Notes: a model not told the origin generated them from the letters alone. 64,000 nucleotides of DNA from Deltaproteobacteria bacterium (GCA_016177705.1 JACOUT010000002.1:525604-589603), one strand, 5' to 3'; positions 29,706 through 38,316 are shown, counted from the stretch's first letter. Made by a program: numbers and translations.

Positions 29706-30536
29706 ATGTCAGTCGCAGCCGTCCGTCAGCAGATCACCAAGGCCATGTCCGACCTCCGCCTCGAGGGCAAGGAGGCCACGGCCATCGTCGGCGCCGCCAA
29801 GCCGACCGTGTCGAACGCTGAAGCGAAGGCCATCGGCGACCTCTACCAGCACGTGACGGCGCGGCCGAACCCGCCGCCCGGCGTGGTCATCTGCTTTCGG
29901 CCCTCCGCCGAGCAGGCCGCGCTGAACACGCTCGACGCTTTCTTCCTGTCGCGCGGGCTGCCGTTCGGCAAGAACAAGCAGGGCGTGGTCGACGCCATCG
30001 ATCGCACGCTGCGCGTGGTGCCGCTGCCGCTCGAGACGCGCCGCACCTCGCTGCCGAAGAAGAGCAGCCTGGTCGAGCTCGACCTGTCGAGCCCGCCATC
30101 GCCGGACGGCAAGAAGGCGTTCCTCGACGTCGCCAAGAAGGCCTTCTACTTCTCGGCGGTCGAGGCCGAGGGCCGCGTCTATTACGGGCCGATCCCGCTC
30201 TCGCTCTCGACCAAGCCCGAGCTGCCGGCCGACAAGCTCACCCCCGAGCGCAAGGCGCAGATCCTCTCCAAGATCGAGAAGCTCGAGCGCAACGGGACGC
30301 TCCACTGGATCAACTCGCCGCCCGACTTCGCGCGCGGCACCGTGCTGTCGAGCCAAGAGCTGAGGGACGGCGTCACCAAGCTGTCGGCCTTGATGGTGCG
30401 CGGCGTCGACCTGCCGGGCCTGCCGGCGCGCGGCCTGCGCAACGTCAACGAGATCAACTCCTTCTGGGTACAGAAGCAGGAGGGCCGCTTCCGCACGCAG
30501 TGGGCGCAAGTGACCATGGACGGCCGCGACGTCTGA
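29706..30536 (+). CDS. Hypothetical soluble protein
   Basis: 276 residues, no signal peptide or membrane helix, mixed alpha/beta composition with many Lys residues. The N-terminus is helical (VRQQITKAMSDLRLEG). A central segment RTSLPKKSSLVELDLSSPP and VFFYFSAVEAEGRVYYGP-like strands follow. I recognise no family. It stands alone between the divergent transglutaminase gene and a strong terminator. The codon usage matches its neighbours. Confidence 0.7.
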   Translation: MSVAAVRQQITKAMSDLRLEGKEATAIVGAAKPTVSNAEAKAIGDLYQHVTARPNPPPGVVICFRPSAEQAALNTLDAFFLSRGLPFGKNKQGVVDAIDRTLRVVPLPLETRRTSLPKKSSLVELDLSSPPSPDGKKAFLDVAKKAFYFSAVEAEGRVYYGPIPLSLSTKPELPADKLTPERKAQILSKIEKLERNGTLHWINSPPDFARGTVLSSQELRDGVTKLSALMVRGVDLPGLPARGLRNVNEINSFWVQKQEGRFRTQWAQVTMDGRDV

Positions 30537-30563
30537 GCAGACCGCGACCACGGAGAGAGCACG

Positions 30564-30591
30564 ACAGGCCCGGCGCAAGCCGGGCCTGTTT
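30564..30591 (+). terminator. Rho-independent terminator
   Basis: An 11-bp perfect GC-rich stem (30564-30574 with 30579-30589) with a GCAA tetraloop is followed by TTT. It lies 27 bases after the stop of the hypothetical gene. Confidence 0.85.
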
Positions 30592-30706
30592 GCATTGGAT
30601 CCGGCGAACCGGCGCGGGGGGTCGCGCACTTGTACGGCGCGGGCGCGGGCGCGCTCGTCTGATTGTTCATGGCCGGGGTCCGCGCGGCGCCGGGGGGAGG
30701 GGAGTC

Positions 30707-30823
30707 ATGCAGCCAGTCATTTCGGTGCAGTTGCTGCTCGCCGGCGCCGCGCTGCTCCTCGCGTTTGGCCTGCCCGGCCTCCTTGGCGGCAAGTCGCTCC
30801 ACCGGCGAAACCGGCGTCGGTGA
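30707..30823 (+). CDS. Possible 38-aa single-helix membrane peptide
   Basis: A 38-codon frame from ATG 30707 with a strong GGAGGGGAG site four bases upstream. The peptide has one hydrophobic helix (about residues 5-27) and a strongly basic end (HRRNRRR). It lies between the terminator at 30564 and the ECF sigma operon. Nothing homologous is recognisable. The ribosome-binding site is the main support, so the call stays tentative. Confidence 0.4.
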   Translation: MQPVISVQLLLAGAALLLAFGLPGLLGGKSLHRRNRRR

Positions 30824-30944
30824 CCGACTTGTAGAGCGTCGCCCTGATCCGCCGCGACGAGCGAACGGGCGGTTTCTCGAGATCCGATCGAACCAAAGGC
30901 GCGGACGTGGCACTGGCCGGCGGGGATAGTCTCCGCGCGCGCCC

Positions 30945-31538
30945 ATGACCTCCGGCGTCAGCTCCTCACAGGTGCCAACCTCGGCCGCGCCAGCGGAGGT
31001 CTGCGACCAGCGCACCGATGACGAGCTGATGTCGGAGGCGCGCGCCGGCGTGGACGCCGCCTTCGACCTGCTGGTGCGCCGGCACCAAGCGGCAGTGCTG
31101 CGCGTCGCCGCGCGCTACCTCGGCGACGCCGAGCTGGCGCACGATGTCGCGCAGACCACCTTCGTGCAGCTGTTCGGCTGGCTGCCTCGCTACCAGCCGC
31201 GCGGCAAGTTTCGCGCGTTCCTGATGCGTGTGGCGCTTCGCCAATGCGCCATGGCCGCGCGCACCCGCAGCGCGGCCCGCCGCCGTGAAGATGCGGCGCC
31301 GGTCGCCGATGCCGGCGCCACGCCCGCCGAAGTGGCGCTCGAGCGCGAGCGGCGGCGCCAGCTCGACCGCGCGCTCACCGCGCTCTCACCCAAGCTGCGC
31401 GCCGTGGTGGTGCTGCGGCACTGCGGCGGCATGAGCTACGACGAGGTGGCGGCGGCGATGGACCTGCCGGTCGGCACCGTCAAGTCGCGCGTGTTCGCAG
31501 CGCTGGCGAAGCTGCGCGACGCCCTGGAGGGCACATGA
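30945..31538 (+). CDS. ECF-type RNA polymerase sigma factor
   Basis: 197 residues. Sigma region 2 is clear (AFDLLVRRHQAAVLRVAARYL, AHDVAQTTFVQLFGWLPRY, KFRAFLMRVALRQC). Region 4 is clear as well (LTALSPKLRAVVVLRHCGGMSYDEVAAAMDL, GTVKSRVFAALAKLR). The N-terminal 25 residues are an unstructured Ser/Ala-rich extension. It overlaps the anti-sigma gene by 4 bases and starts an operon that continues into a caspase-like protease and lipoproteins. It is a separate lineage from the ECF factor at 19764. Confidence 0.93.
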   Translation: MTSGVSSSQVPTSAAPAEVCDQRTDDELMSEARAGVDAAFDLLVRRHQAAVLRVAARYLGDAELAHDVAQTTFVQLFGWLPRYQPRGKFRAFLMRVALRQCAMAARTRSAARRREDAAPVADAGATPAEVALERERRRQLDRALTALSPKLRAVVVLRHCGGMSYDEVAAAMDLPVGTVKSRVFAALAKLRDALEGT

Positions 31539-32323
31539 ACGACCCAAGCGACGAGCTGCTGCTCCGCCTCGTCGAGGGCGAGCTGAGCCACGACGACGCG
31601 GCGCGCCTCGAGGCGCAGGCGGCGCGCGATCCGCGGGTACGCGCGCGCCTCGACGCGCTGCTCGCGCTGCGATCGAGGCTCGGCGCCGACCCCGACCTCG
31701 ATCAGGTGGACCTGCTGCCGGGGGTGCGCGCCGCGCTGCGGGCGCCTGCGCCGGCGCCGGCGCGTCCACGTCTCCGCTTGATCGCCTGGAGCGCGCCGCC
31801 TGCGGTGCTGCTCGCAGCCGCGCTCGCGTTCGTGGTGGTGCAGCGGCGCGGCGACGACGAGGAGTTCCGTGCCAAAGGTACCGGCACCGCGGCGTCGACC
31901 AGTGGCGTCGCGGTCTTCGTGCAGGCCGGCGATCGGCTGGTGCCGGTGGACAACGCGGTGCCGGCCGACGCCGCGCTCGCCTTCTCCTACACGAACGGTG
32001 GTGCTGAGCCGTATTCCCACCTGATGATCTTCGCGATCGACGAGGCGCGCCGCGTGTCTTGGTATTGGCCGCCCTACGGCGACGAGCACACCGACCCGAG
32101 TACACTGATCGCCGTGACCGCGACGCCGGGGCGGGACGTCGAGCTACCAGAGCTGGTGCGGCATGCGCTCGCGCCCGGACGCCTCACCGTCTACGCGCTG
32201 TTGCTGCGGCGCGCGGCCACCGTCGCCGAGGTCGAGGGCGCCATCGGCCGCGGCGTCGAGCCACCCTTCGTCGTCGACGCGGACGCTGCGTGGCACGCGG
32301 TGCCGCTGCTGGTGACTCCGTGA
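31535..32323 (+). CDS. Single-pass anti-sigma-like protein
   Basis: 262 residues. The first 60 residues form a short helical cytoplasmic segment (LLLRLVEGELSHDDAARLEAQA) of the type seen in anti-sigma N-termini. It is followed by one transmembrane helix (AWSAPPAVLLAAALAFVVV) and a beta-rich periplasmic domain of about 150 residues with GVAVFVQAGDRLVPV, i.e. DUF4384/FecR-like in style. The start overlaps the sigma stop and the stop overlaps the caspase start by 4 bases each. It probably senses an envelope signal and controls the sigma factor encoded upstream. Confidence 0.8.
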   Translation: MNDPSDELLLRLVEGELSHDDAARLEAQAARDPRVRARLDALLALRSRLGADPDLDQVDLLPGVRAALRAPAPAPARPRLRLIAWSAPPAVLLAAALAFVVVQRRGDDEEFRAKGTGTAASTSGVAVFVQAGDRLVPVDNAVPADAALAFSYTNGGAEPYSHLMIFAIDEARRVSWYWPPYGDEHTDPSTLIAVTATPGRDVELPELVRHALAPGRLTVYALLLRRAATVAEVEGAIGRGVEPPFVVDADAAWHAVPLLVTP

Positions 32324-33801
32324 GGCGGCTGCTCGTCGCCGTGTGCGGCGCCGGCGCGACGCTCGCCGCGCTGGCGGCCTCACCTGCCGCCGCCACCGAG
32401 GAGGGGCCGCTGCGCGTGGCGCTCGTCATCGGGAACAACCAGGCGCCCACAGCAGACGTCGAGGCGCTGCGCTACGCCGACGACGACGCGCTCGCCACCG
32501 CCGAGCTGCTGATCGAGGCCGGCGTGCACACGGTGGTGTTGACCCGCATGGACGACGAGACGTGGCGCCTGCACCAGCAGGCGGCACCGTTCGACGCGCC
32601 CACGCCTGCCGCGCTCACGCGCGCGGTGCTCGAGCTGGGGCGCGCCGTGGCGCCGGCCACCGCTGCCGGTCGCGGCGTCGAGCTGTTGTTTTTCTACTCG
32701 GGGCACGGCGACGTCGAGCGCGGCGAAGGGCGGCTCGCGCTCGAGGGCGGACGCCTGACGCGGCGCGCGCTCCACGAGCAGGTGATCGCACCGCTGGCGC
32801 CGACCGCGAGCCACGTCATCATCGACGCCTGCCGGTCGTCGTTCATGGCCTACGCCCGCGGGCCCGGCGGCCGGCGCGCGGCGGCGCCGGCGGGCTTCTC
32901 GCGGCCGGAGGTGGCGACGCGCGTGGGCTACGTGCTGTCGACGTCATCGGAGCGAGACAGCCACGAGTGGCAGGGCTTTCAGGCGGGCGTCTTCAGCCAC
33001 GAGGTGCGCTCGGCGCTGCGCGGCGCTGCCGACGCTGACCTTGACGCGCACATCTCCTACGCGGAGCTGGGCGCGTTCCTGGCGACGGCTAACGCCGGCA
33101 TCGCCAACGAGCGCTTCCGGCCGGACGTGCTGCTGCTGCCACCGGCGAAAGGGCCCGAGGTCGGCGCGCTCGACGAGGTGGTGCTGGCGTGGCCGCCGGG
33201 GTCGTCGTTGCTGGTCGATGAGGGCCGCTCCCACGTCGAGGACGAACAGGGGCGCCGCCTGCTCGACGTGCCGCCGGCGGCGACGCCGCTCTTGGTGCGC
33301 CTGCCGCTCGCGCAACGCCTGTTCGTCTCGAGCGGCGGCCACGAGCGCGTGCTCGAGGCGGGCGCCTCGACGCTGCGCGCCTCCGAGCTGCCGGAGGCGC
33401 CGCGCACGGTGGCGGCGCGCGGCGCCGCCCACGACGCAGCGTTTCGCGTCTTGTTCAGCGCGCCGTTTGGCGCTGAGGAGGTCGCGCGCTACCGAGCGCG
33501 GCCTGCACCCGCACTGCCGGAGGCGTCGATGCCGCCGCTCGCGGTCGCCGCCTGGAGCGCGCTCGGCGTGGCGTCGGCGTGCGCGCTCGGCGCCGCGGTG
33601 GCTGAAGGCGTGGGCTGGGGCGTGTACGCGAGCGCGGCCGACGCGCCGCAGATCGAGCGCGCCGAGGCGAACGAGACCATTGGCGGGCTGAACCTGGCGG
33701 CTGCGATCGGCGCCGGCGTCGCGGTCGTCGGTGGCGCGTCGGCGGTCGCGCTCTTTGTCGTCGACGGCGTCGCGGCCGGCGCGGCGGAGGAGGCGCCGTG
33801 A
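32320..33801 (+). CDS. Secreted caspase-family (C14) peptidase with membrane anchor
   Basis: 493 residues from GTG 32320. A signal peptide (to about residue 25) is followed by a caspase p20-like domain: VALVIGNN, then the catalytic dyad His129 in FYSGHGD and Cys171 in IIDACRSS. After a beta-rich region of about 150 residues, the C-terminus carries two hydrophobic helices (about 408-430 and 445-475). Known of the family: cysteine proteases cutting after Arg, Lys or Asp, often triggered by a signal. Here the enzyme is predicted to lie outside the cytoplasm and is co-transcribed with a sigma/anti-sigma pair and Cys-rich lipoproteins. Confidence 0.88.
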   Translation: MRRLLVAVCGAGATLAALAASPAAATEEGPLRVALVIGNNQAPTADVEALRYADDDALATAELLIEAGVHTVVLTRMDDETWRLHQQAAPFDAPTPAALTRAVLELGRAVAPATAAGRGVELLFFYSGHGDVERGEGRLALEGGRLTRRALHEQVIAPLAPTASHVIIDACRSSFMAYARGPGGRRAAAPAGFSRPEVATRVGYVLSTSSERDSHEWQGFQAGVFSHEVRSALRGAADADLDAHISYAELGAFLATANAGIANERFRPDVLLLPPAKGPEVGALDEVVLAWPPGSSLLVDEGRSHVEDEQGRRLLDVPPAATPLLVRLPLAQRLFVSSGGHERVLEAGASTLRASELPEAPRTVAARGAAHDAAFRVLFSAPFGAEEVARYRARPAPALPEASMPPLAVAAWSALGVASACALGAAVAEGVGWGVYASAADAPQIERAEANETIGGLNLAAAIGAGVAVVGGASAVALFVVDGVAAGAAEEAP

Positions 33802-34700
33802 GGTTGCCGCGCAACGGCCTGGTGCTGGCGATGCTCGCAGCGGGCTGCGTGGATGAGCTAGGCATGGAGGACGCCGGCTGCGCAATCGACGTCTGCGCGC
33901 CTGGCTATTTCTGCTGTAGCGACACCTGCCTCCAAGACGGCGAGCAGTGCCTCGGCGCATGCGCCGCGGTCGGTAGCGGTGTCGGCGCGGAGCGCTTCCT
34001 GCCGTTCGTGCCCGGCAGCGTTTGGGTCTACGAGGTCAGATCGGCCGCGACCCATCAAATCGAGGATTACAAGCACCTGCGACTCGGCGCGGAGGAGGAT
34101 CTCGCGCCGTTCGCCAATGGGCGCGGCTACCGGCTGTGCCGGGAGGATCGCTCCGTCGACGACGTGGTGCAGCGGGGTTCGATACGCTGGCAGCGCGACA
34201 CTGGCGCGGGTGCCCTGTGGGTTCGCAACCTCCGCTATGACACGACCGGCGTCGTCAAAGACGAGCTGTGCGTACCTCCCGCCGTGCGGCTCGACGAGAG
34301 CGCGACCGGCCTGTGCGTCGGCGCCACGTTCGACAGCCGCTGGACGTCGCGCACCGTCGAGGACCCCGTCACGTGCACGGGTGGCCCGTCTGCGTGTCCC
34401 ACCGCCAACGCAGCCGTCTTCGAGAAATGGGAGACGATGGCCGTCGACACGCAGGTCTGGGTGCCGGCCTTGGGCGACCAGCGAGCGCTTCGCGTCCGGC
34501 GCATCCTCGACCTGGGCGGCGTCGACGAGGTCAGCGACTTCTGGTTCGTGCGCGGCGTGGGCAAAGTGACGGAGTACGTGCCCACCGACGAGGACGAGCG
34601 TCTGATCTACTTCGACATCCCGGGCGTCGGCAGCGGCGGCACCAACCCCTATCGCATGATCAGCGAGTGCACGCCGGAGTGGCGGCCGGCGTTTCCGTGA
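33798..34700 (+). CDS. Cys-rich lipoprotein
   Basis: 300 residues, GTG start overlapping the caspase stop by 4 bases. The lipobox is LAAGC (Cys17). A small Cys-rich motif (CAPGYFCCSDTCLQDGEQC) follows the anchor, then a globular domain beginning FLPFVPGSVWVYE. It ends in a WFVRGVGKVTEY strand and an acidic IYFDIPG segment. The same Cys motif, the FVRGVGK strand and the DIPG ending occur in the next two genes, so the three are paralogs. Function unknown; their placement behind a caspase suggests they may be its targets or regulators. Confidence 0.75.
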   Translation: MRLPRNGLVLAMLAAGCVDELGMEDAGCAIDVCAPGYFCCSDTCLQDGEQCLGACAAVGSGVGAERFLPFVPGSVWVYEVRSAATHQIEDYKHLRLGAEEDLAPFANGRGYRLCREDRSVDDVVQRGSIRWQRDTGAGALWVRNLRYDTTGVVKDELCVPPAVRLDESATGLCVGATFDSRWTSRTVEDPVTCTGGPSACPTANAAVFEKWETMAVDTQVWVPALGDQRALRVRRILDLGGVDEVSDFWFVRGVGKVTEYVPTDEDERLIYFDIPGVGSGGTNPYRMISECTPEWRPAFP

Positions 34701-35623
34701 CACCGCGAGCCCGCATCGCCTGTGGCTCACAGGCGCGCTTGCACAAACGCGTGGGCGCCGTGGTCGGCGCCCAGGTGCTCGCCGTTTGCTGCGTGCCGTT
34801 TGTTGATGACACCCGCGGGCCGTGCGCCTCTGATACCTGCTCCGACGGGTATCGGTGCTGCAATGGCGAGTGCATCGAGGGCGATCGGTGCCCCGAGTGC
34901 GTGGTCGAGCCGGCGGGTCTGGAAATCTCACCGGCGTGCGACTGCGACAGCTTCCTGCCGATGTGCGTCGGCGCCCGTTGGCAATACGACGAGTTCGACA
35001 TCGCGAGCGGCGAGCTGCTCGACAGCAAGACGCAGGCAGTCACCGGGTTCGGCGATCCGGGCGAGCCGCTGTACCAGAAGAGCGGGTTCAACGCGTACAA
35101 CGTGTGCCGCACCAGCGACGACTCGCTCAAGCTCGCATGGCAGACCATCGACGGCGAGCGCGCGGCCAGCCACGTGCATCGGTAGTTCGGTCCCGTGCCG
35201 CGCAAGCTGAGGACCACCACCTACTTCGTGCCGTCCCTGCTGCGGCTCGACCAGAGCAAGGTGACGCCTGGAGACGCGTGGACCGAGACCAACACCTGGG
35301 TCGCGCTCGTCGAGCCGGGCATTGCCCCGGATCCGTGCAACGACAACAGCCCGCCGGCTGCGCTCGCCGACCTGCCGAACGCCTTCCAATGCACAGGGGA
35401 CACGGAGCAGTGGAGCGTGATCGCGGTCGACGACGCCGAGAGGCTGGGCCTTGAGCGTGGGAGCCACGCTCTGAACGACGTGCTTTGTCATCAAGTCGAG
35501 AGGGGCCCGACCAAGATCTCTTGCTTCGCACGCGGCGTGGGGAAGTTCTTCGAGCTCGATGTGGGTGACAAGCGCGAGGTGCTCGTCAGCTACGACATCC
35601 CGGGCTGCGGGGCATGGCCATGA
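34697..35623 (+). pseudogene. Cys-rich lipoprotein gene interrupted by one in-frame amber codon
   Basis: The frame runs from GTG 34697 (overlapping the previous stop) to 35623, 308 codons, with a single TAG at 35183-35185. Alignment with the intact paralog at 35749 places the stop exactly at the Trp of MHRWLGG (here VHR-stop-FGP), a one-base TGG to TAG change. On both sides the reading frame and composition are conserved (GYRCCNGECIEGDRC before; TTYFVPSLLRLDQ and CFARGVGKFFELDV after). It is either a very recent pseudogene, a split gene, or an amber read-through. Confidence 0.8.
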
Positions 35624-35748
35624 GGCGAGGCACGCCGCGGGGGGCGAGGCGTCGCACCCGGCTTCCGCGTGTGGAACGCGCGCCCTACGTTCACAGGCGC
35701 CGCGTTCTCCCTCCGCTGCTGCACGCCCGAGTCGAGACCGGGGTTTCC

Positions 35749-36666
35749 ATGACACCCGCCGCGCCTCTGGCCCCACGAGCGCGGTCGTGTACGCGTGTCG
35801 GCGCTGTGCTCGTGGTCCAGCTCCTTGCCGTGAGCTGCGTGCCGCCGGTGCCAATGGAAGGCGTCCCCTGCGGTATCGATGACTGCGCCGATGGGTATCG
35901 GTGCTGCAGCGGCACCTGCATCGAGGCCGATCGGTGCACGGACTGCGTGGTCGAGTCCGCGGGGCTCGACGCCTCGCCGGCGTGCGACTGCGACAGCTTT
36001 CAGCCGATGTGCGTCGGCGCACGCTGGGACTACGACGAGTTCGATCCCGTCACCAATGAGCTGGCGGGAAGCAAGACCCACGTCATCACCAACTTCGGCG
36101 ATCCCGGCGAGCCGCTCTTCAACAAGAGCGGCTTCGATGCGTTCGCATTTTGCCGCAGCAGCGCCGACTCCCTCAAGGAAGCGTGGCAGACCGTCGACGG
36201 CCCGCGGACGGCCTGGCAGATGCATCGCTGGCTCGGTGGAAACCGTGAGTCCCTGAGGACCGCCTACTATCTCCCTGAGCGGCTGCGGCTCGACCAGGGC
36301 CGGACGACGCCCGGCGAGGCGTGGACCGAGACGTACACCTGGGTCACCATCCTCGAAACCAGCAGGGACCCGGAGCCGTGCAACGACGGCAGCCTGGCGA
36401 CGCCGCTCACCGACGTGACGGACGGCTTCGAGTGCGCGGACGATGCGGAGCAGTGGCGCGTGCTCTCACTCACGGAGGCCGAGGCGTACGGCGCCGATCT
36501 CACGGGTCGCGCGCCGCAGGATGTCCTCTGCCACCTGGTGCACGGGAGCACCGCGAAGGTCTTTTGCTTCGTGCGCGGCGTGGGGAAGCTCTTCGAGCTG
36601 GAGATGAGCGCGAAGCGTGAGCAGCTCGTCAGCTACGACATCCCGGGCTGCGGCGCGTGGCCCTGA
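35749..36666 (+). CDS. Cys-rich lipoprotein, intact paralog
   Basis: 305 residues from ATG 35749; longer starts upstream would read through a duplicated spacer. A signal peptide with LLAVSC precedes the Cys motif GYRCCSGTCIEADRC and a CDCDSFQPMCVGARWDYDEF segment. The conserved C-terminal half ends in CFVRGVGKLFELEM and DIPGCGAWP. It is about 60-65% similar to the interrupted copy upstream, judged by eye. It is the last gene of the operon that begins with the ECF sigma factor; a 125-base spacer separates it from the preceding copy. Confidence 0.78.
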   Translation: MTPAAPLAPRARSCTRVGAVLVVQLLAVSCVPPVPMEGVPCGIDDCADGYRCCSGTCIEADRCTDCVVESAGLDASPACDCDSFQPMCVGARWDYDEFDPVTNELAGSKTHVITNFGDPGEPLFNKSGFDAFAFCRSSADSLKEAWQTVDGPRTAWQMHRWLGGNRESLRTAYYLPERLRLDQGRTTPGEAWTETYTWVTILETSRDPEPCNDGSLATPLTDVTDGFECADDAEQWRVLSLTEAEAYGADLTGRAPQDVLCHLVHGSTAKVFCFVRGVGKLFELEMSAKREQLVSYDIPGCGAWP

Positions 36667-36780
36667 ACGGAGAATCCGTCGAGGTTGGGGCCACGTTGGC
36701 GATGCGCGCCGCGCCAGCGACGTCGTTCCGCCCTGTTCCCCGGCGCAGCGCCATCGATGATCCGCTGGCCGGCCAGCGGA

Positions 36781-37494
36781 CTATCGAGCTTGCGCCCCGC
36801 GCGGGGTCACCCGCTTCGCGCGCACCGGCGCCACGAGCTGCCAGTCCCGCTTCACCTGCCACGCGGTCGCGAACGAGCCGTGCGCCGCGCGCGCAAGCTC
36901 CGCTGCCGACAACGCCGGGTTCTCCTCGAGCGCGGCCCACATGTCTGCGCGGTAGCTCGGTCCCATGATGAGGCGCTGGCGATACGTGCGATGACGTCTA
37001 GCCAGCTCGGCCGGCGCGAGCACGTCGGCGGGGCGGTCGCGCAGCGTGTTGGCGGGTACCCGCAGCGCGCTCCCCTCGAAGCGAGGGTCCTCGCCGTGGC
37101 GCCGCACCTGGAAGTCGGTCCCGACGGAGAGCAGGTCGACGCGTTCACCGTCGTACCGCGTGATGAGGCGCGCGAAGCGGCGGTCCTTCTTCTGCCACAG
37201 CGCGATAGCGGACCAGAACGCGCGCACCCTCGGCGCTTGGTGCGCATCGACGAGCCGAGCCAGGCGGTCGGCGTTGATGAGGCGCGCATGGACCCCGAGC
37301 CAGGTCACCAGCATCGCGAGCGTGCGCAGGTCGTCGTGCAGCATCCCCTGCTCCGAGGCAGCGAGCAGCGTGTCCTCGATGTTGGCGTCGTAGTTCGCGC
37401 GCGCAGCGAAGCTCATGCCGATACCTGTCATGGCCTCGGTGAGCTCGTCCTCGCTGAGCTGTGCGCGCGCCGTCGCCTCTCGCCTAAACGCCAT
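36781..37494 (-). CDS. Partner protein of nucleotidyltransferase cassette, copy 1
   Basis: 237 residues, helical, basic C-terminus. It starts 11 bases inside the nucleotidyltransferase gene. Regions of note: ELTEAMTGIGMSFAARANYD, HARLINADRLARLV, WQKKDRRFARLI and DFQVRRHGEDPRF. I recognise no named family. The tight coupling to a nucleotidyltransferase-fold gene and the near-identical second copy at 38396 suggest the two act as a pair, as in toxin-antitoxin or defence modules. Which protein would be toxic cannot be told. Confidence 0.7.
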   Translation of the reverse strand: MAFRREATARAQLSEDELTEAMTGIGMSFAARANYDANIEDTLLAASEQGMLHDDLRTLAMLVTWLGVHARLINADRLARLVDAHQAPRVRAFWSAIALWQKKDRRFARLITRYDGERVDLLSVGTDFQVRRHGEDPRFEGSALRVPANTLRDRPADVLAPAELARRHRTYRQRLIMGPSYRADMWAALEENPALSAAELARAAHGSFATAWQVKRDWQLVAPVRAKRVTPRGAQAR

Positions 37495-38023
37495 GGCCGA
37501 GCCTCCTGCCGAGGTCGGCGAGCGTCGCCTCGACGTGCTCGGGCCACATGGTGTTGGCGTCTTGGTCTTGCACCCAGGCGAGCGCTTCGCGCAGCTCCTC
37601 GACCGTCGGCGCGAGCGCGAGGCAGTCGCCGATGTCCTGTCCTCGGTCGCAGAGCGCGAACAGCTTGGTCTTCAGCAGGTCGGCGCGCCCGAGGGTGCGG
37701 AGGACGAGCGCGCTGCCGAAGAAGGCTTGCTGGAGGCGGGCTTCCCACCCTGGCGGCAGCACCTTTGCGACGTCGGCAGGGCCGTTGTTGAGCCAGTCGT
37801 CCCGAAGCACGTCTCCCCTGCCACGCACTTCGGCGGCGAAGGCGCGCGCGGCGTCGAGAATCTGGGCCGGCAGCTCTGGCACCATCACGTCGCAGTCGCG
37901 GGTCTCGCGTGTGATGACGCCGAGGAGAGCGAGCGCGGCGCCGCCTACCACGACGGCGTCGAGCTTGAGACCACGAGCCGCGAGGAAGACGTCGAACGCC
38001 TGGATTGTCTCCTGGGGACGCAT
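37484..38023 (-). CDS. DUF6036/AbiEii-like nucleotidyltransferase, copy 1
   Basis: 179 residues. The nucleotidyltransferase core is AVVVGGAALALLG followed by RETRDCDVMVP, where Asp-x-Asp would bind the metal. This arrangement is typical of DUF6036/AbiEii-type minimal nucleotidyltransferases. A helical C-terminus (LLKTKLFALCDRGQDIGDCLAL) matches the part after the core in that group. It is the first gene of a two-gene unit; its start is three bases from a palindromic operator. Differs from copy 2 at about ten positions. Confidence 0.8.
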   Translation of the reverse strand: MRPQETIQAFDVFLAARGLKLDAVVVGGAALALLGVITRETRDCDVMVPELPAQILDAARAFAAEVRGRGDVLRDDWLNNGPADVAKVLPPGWEARLQQAFFGSALVLRTLGRADLLKTKLFALCDRGQDIGDCLALAPTVEELREALAWVQDQDANTMWPEHVEATLADLGRRLGHGV

Positions 38024-38026
38024 GAA

Positions 38027-38061
38027 GGTATCATTATAACTGATACCCCTTCAAGCGGCAA
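38027..38061 (-). promoter_or_regulatory. Promoter with palindromic operator, copy 1
   Basis: On the minus strand TTGCCG and TATAAT are separated by 17 bases. The -10 lies between GGTATCA and TGATACC half-sites (38027-38033 and 38041-38047, spacer 7). The start codon of the nucleotidyltransferase begins 10 bases after the -10, so the message would have almost no leader. The same geometry is conserved in copy 2. Confidence 0.75.
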
Positions 38062-38193
38062 CGAGGGCCAGGTCCGGCACACCGACCGCTTCCCCGTTCA
38101 CCGCATGACGAGAGAAACGCCAACCGCACGCCGCCCCAGTACGAGGCCGAGCGGAGCGAGGCAGGAGCCGCAGCGACGGGGGGAAACGGGGGG

Positions 38194-38261
38194 CCCACCG
38201 TCCGGCTTCGCCGGCGGTGGGGGAGAAACCGGAGGTTTCTCCCGCCTGCCCACGGCAGGCG
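38194..38261. repeat. Three consecutive perfect hairpins
   Basis: Stem 1: 38194-38206 with 38210-38221 (one bulged T). Stem 2: 38221-38230 with 38234-38243, 10 bp. Stem 3: 38243-38250 with 38254-38261, 8 bp. All have 3-base loops and almost no spacing. They lie in the gene-free stretch 38062-38273, next to the tRNA-derived repeat, on the side that would have been downstream of the tRNA before integration. They may act as stacked terminators or be a structured repeat. Confidence 0.7.
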
Positions 38262-38273
38262 CAAGAGGAAAAC

Positions 38274-38316
38274 GCGCGCCCGGAGCGATTCGAACGCCCG
38301 ACCCTCAGATTCGTAG
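38274..38316 (-). repeat. Attachment-site repeat: 3' half of tRNA-Arg
   Basis: 43 bases identical to 63333-63375. They contain the anticodon, the 3' anticodon stem, the T arm and the acceptor 3' strand of tRNA-Arg(ACG), in the same orientation as the intact gene. The match ends inside the anticodon loop, the usual crossover region of tyrosine recombinases. No other part of a tRNA is present here. Between this site and 38395 I see no gene. Confidence 0.9.

Noticed and set aside
38274..38316. A second functional tRNA-Arg gene
   Set aside because: Only the 3' half is present; the D-arm and 5' acceptor strand are absent and CCA is not encoded.
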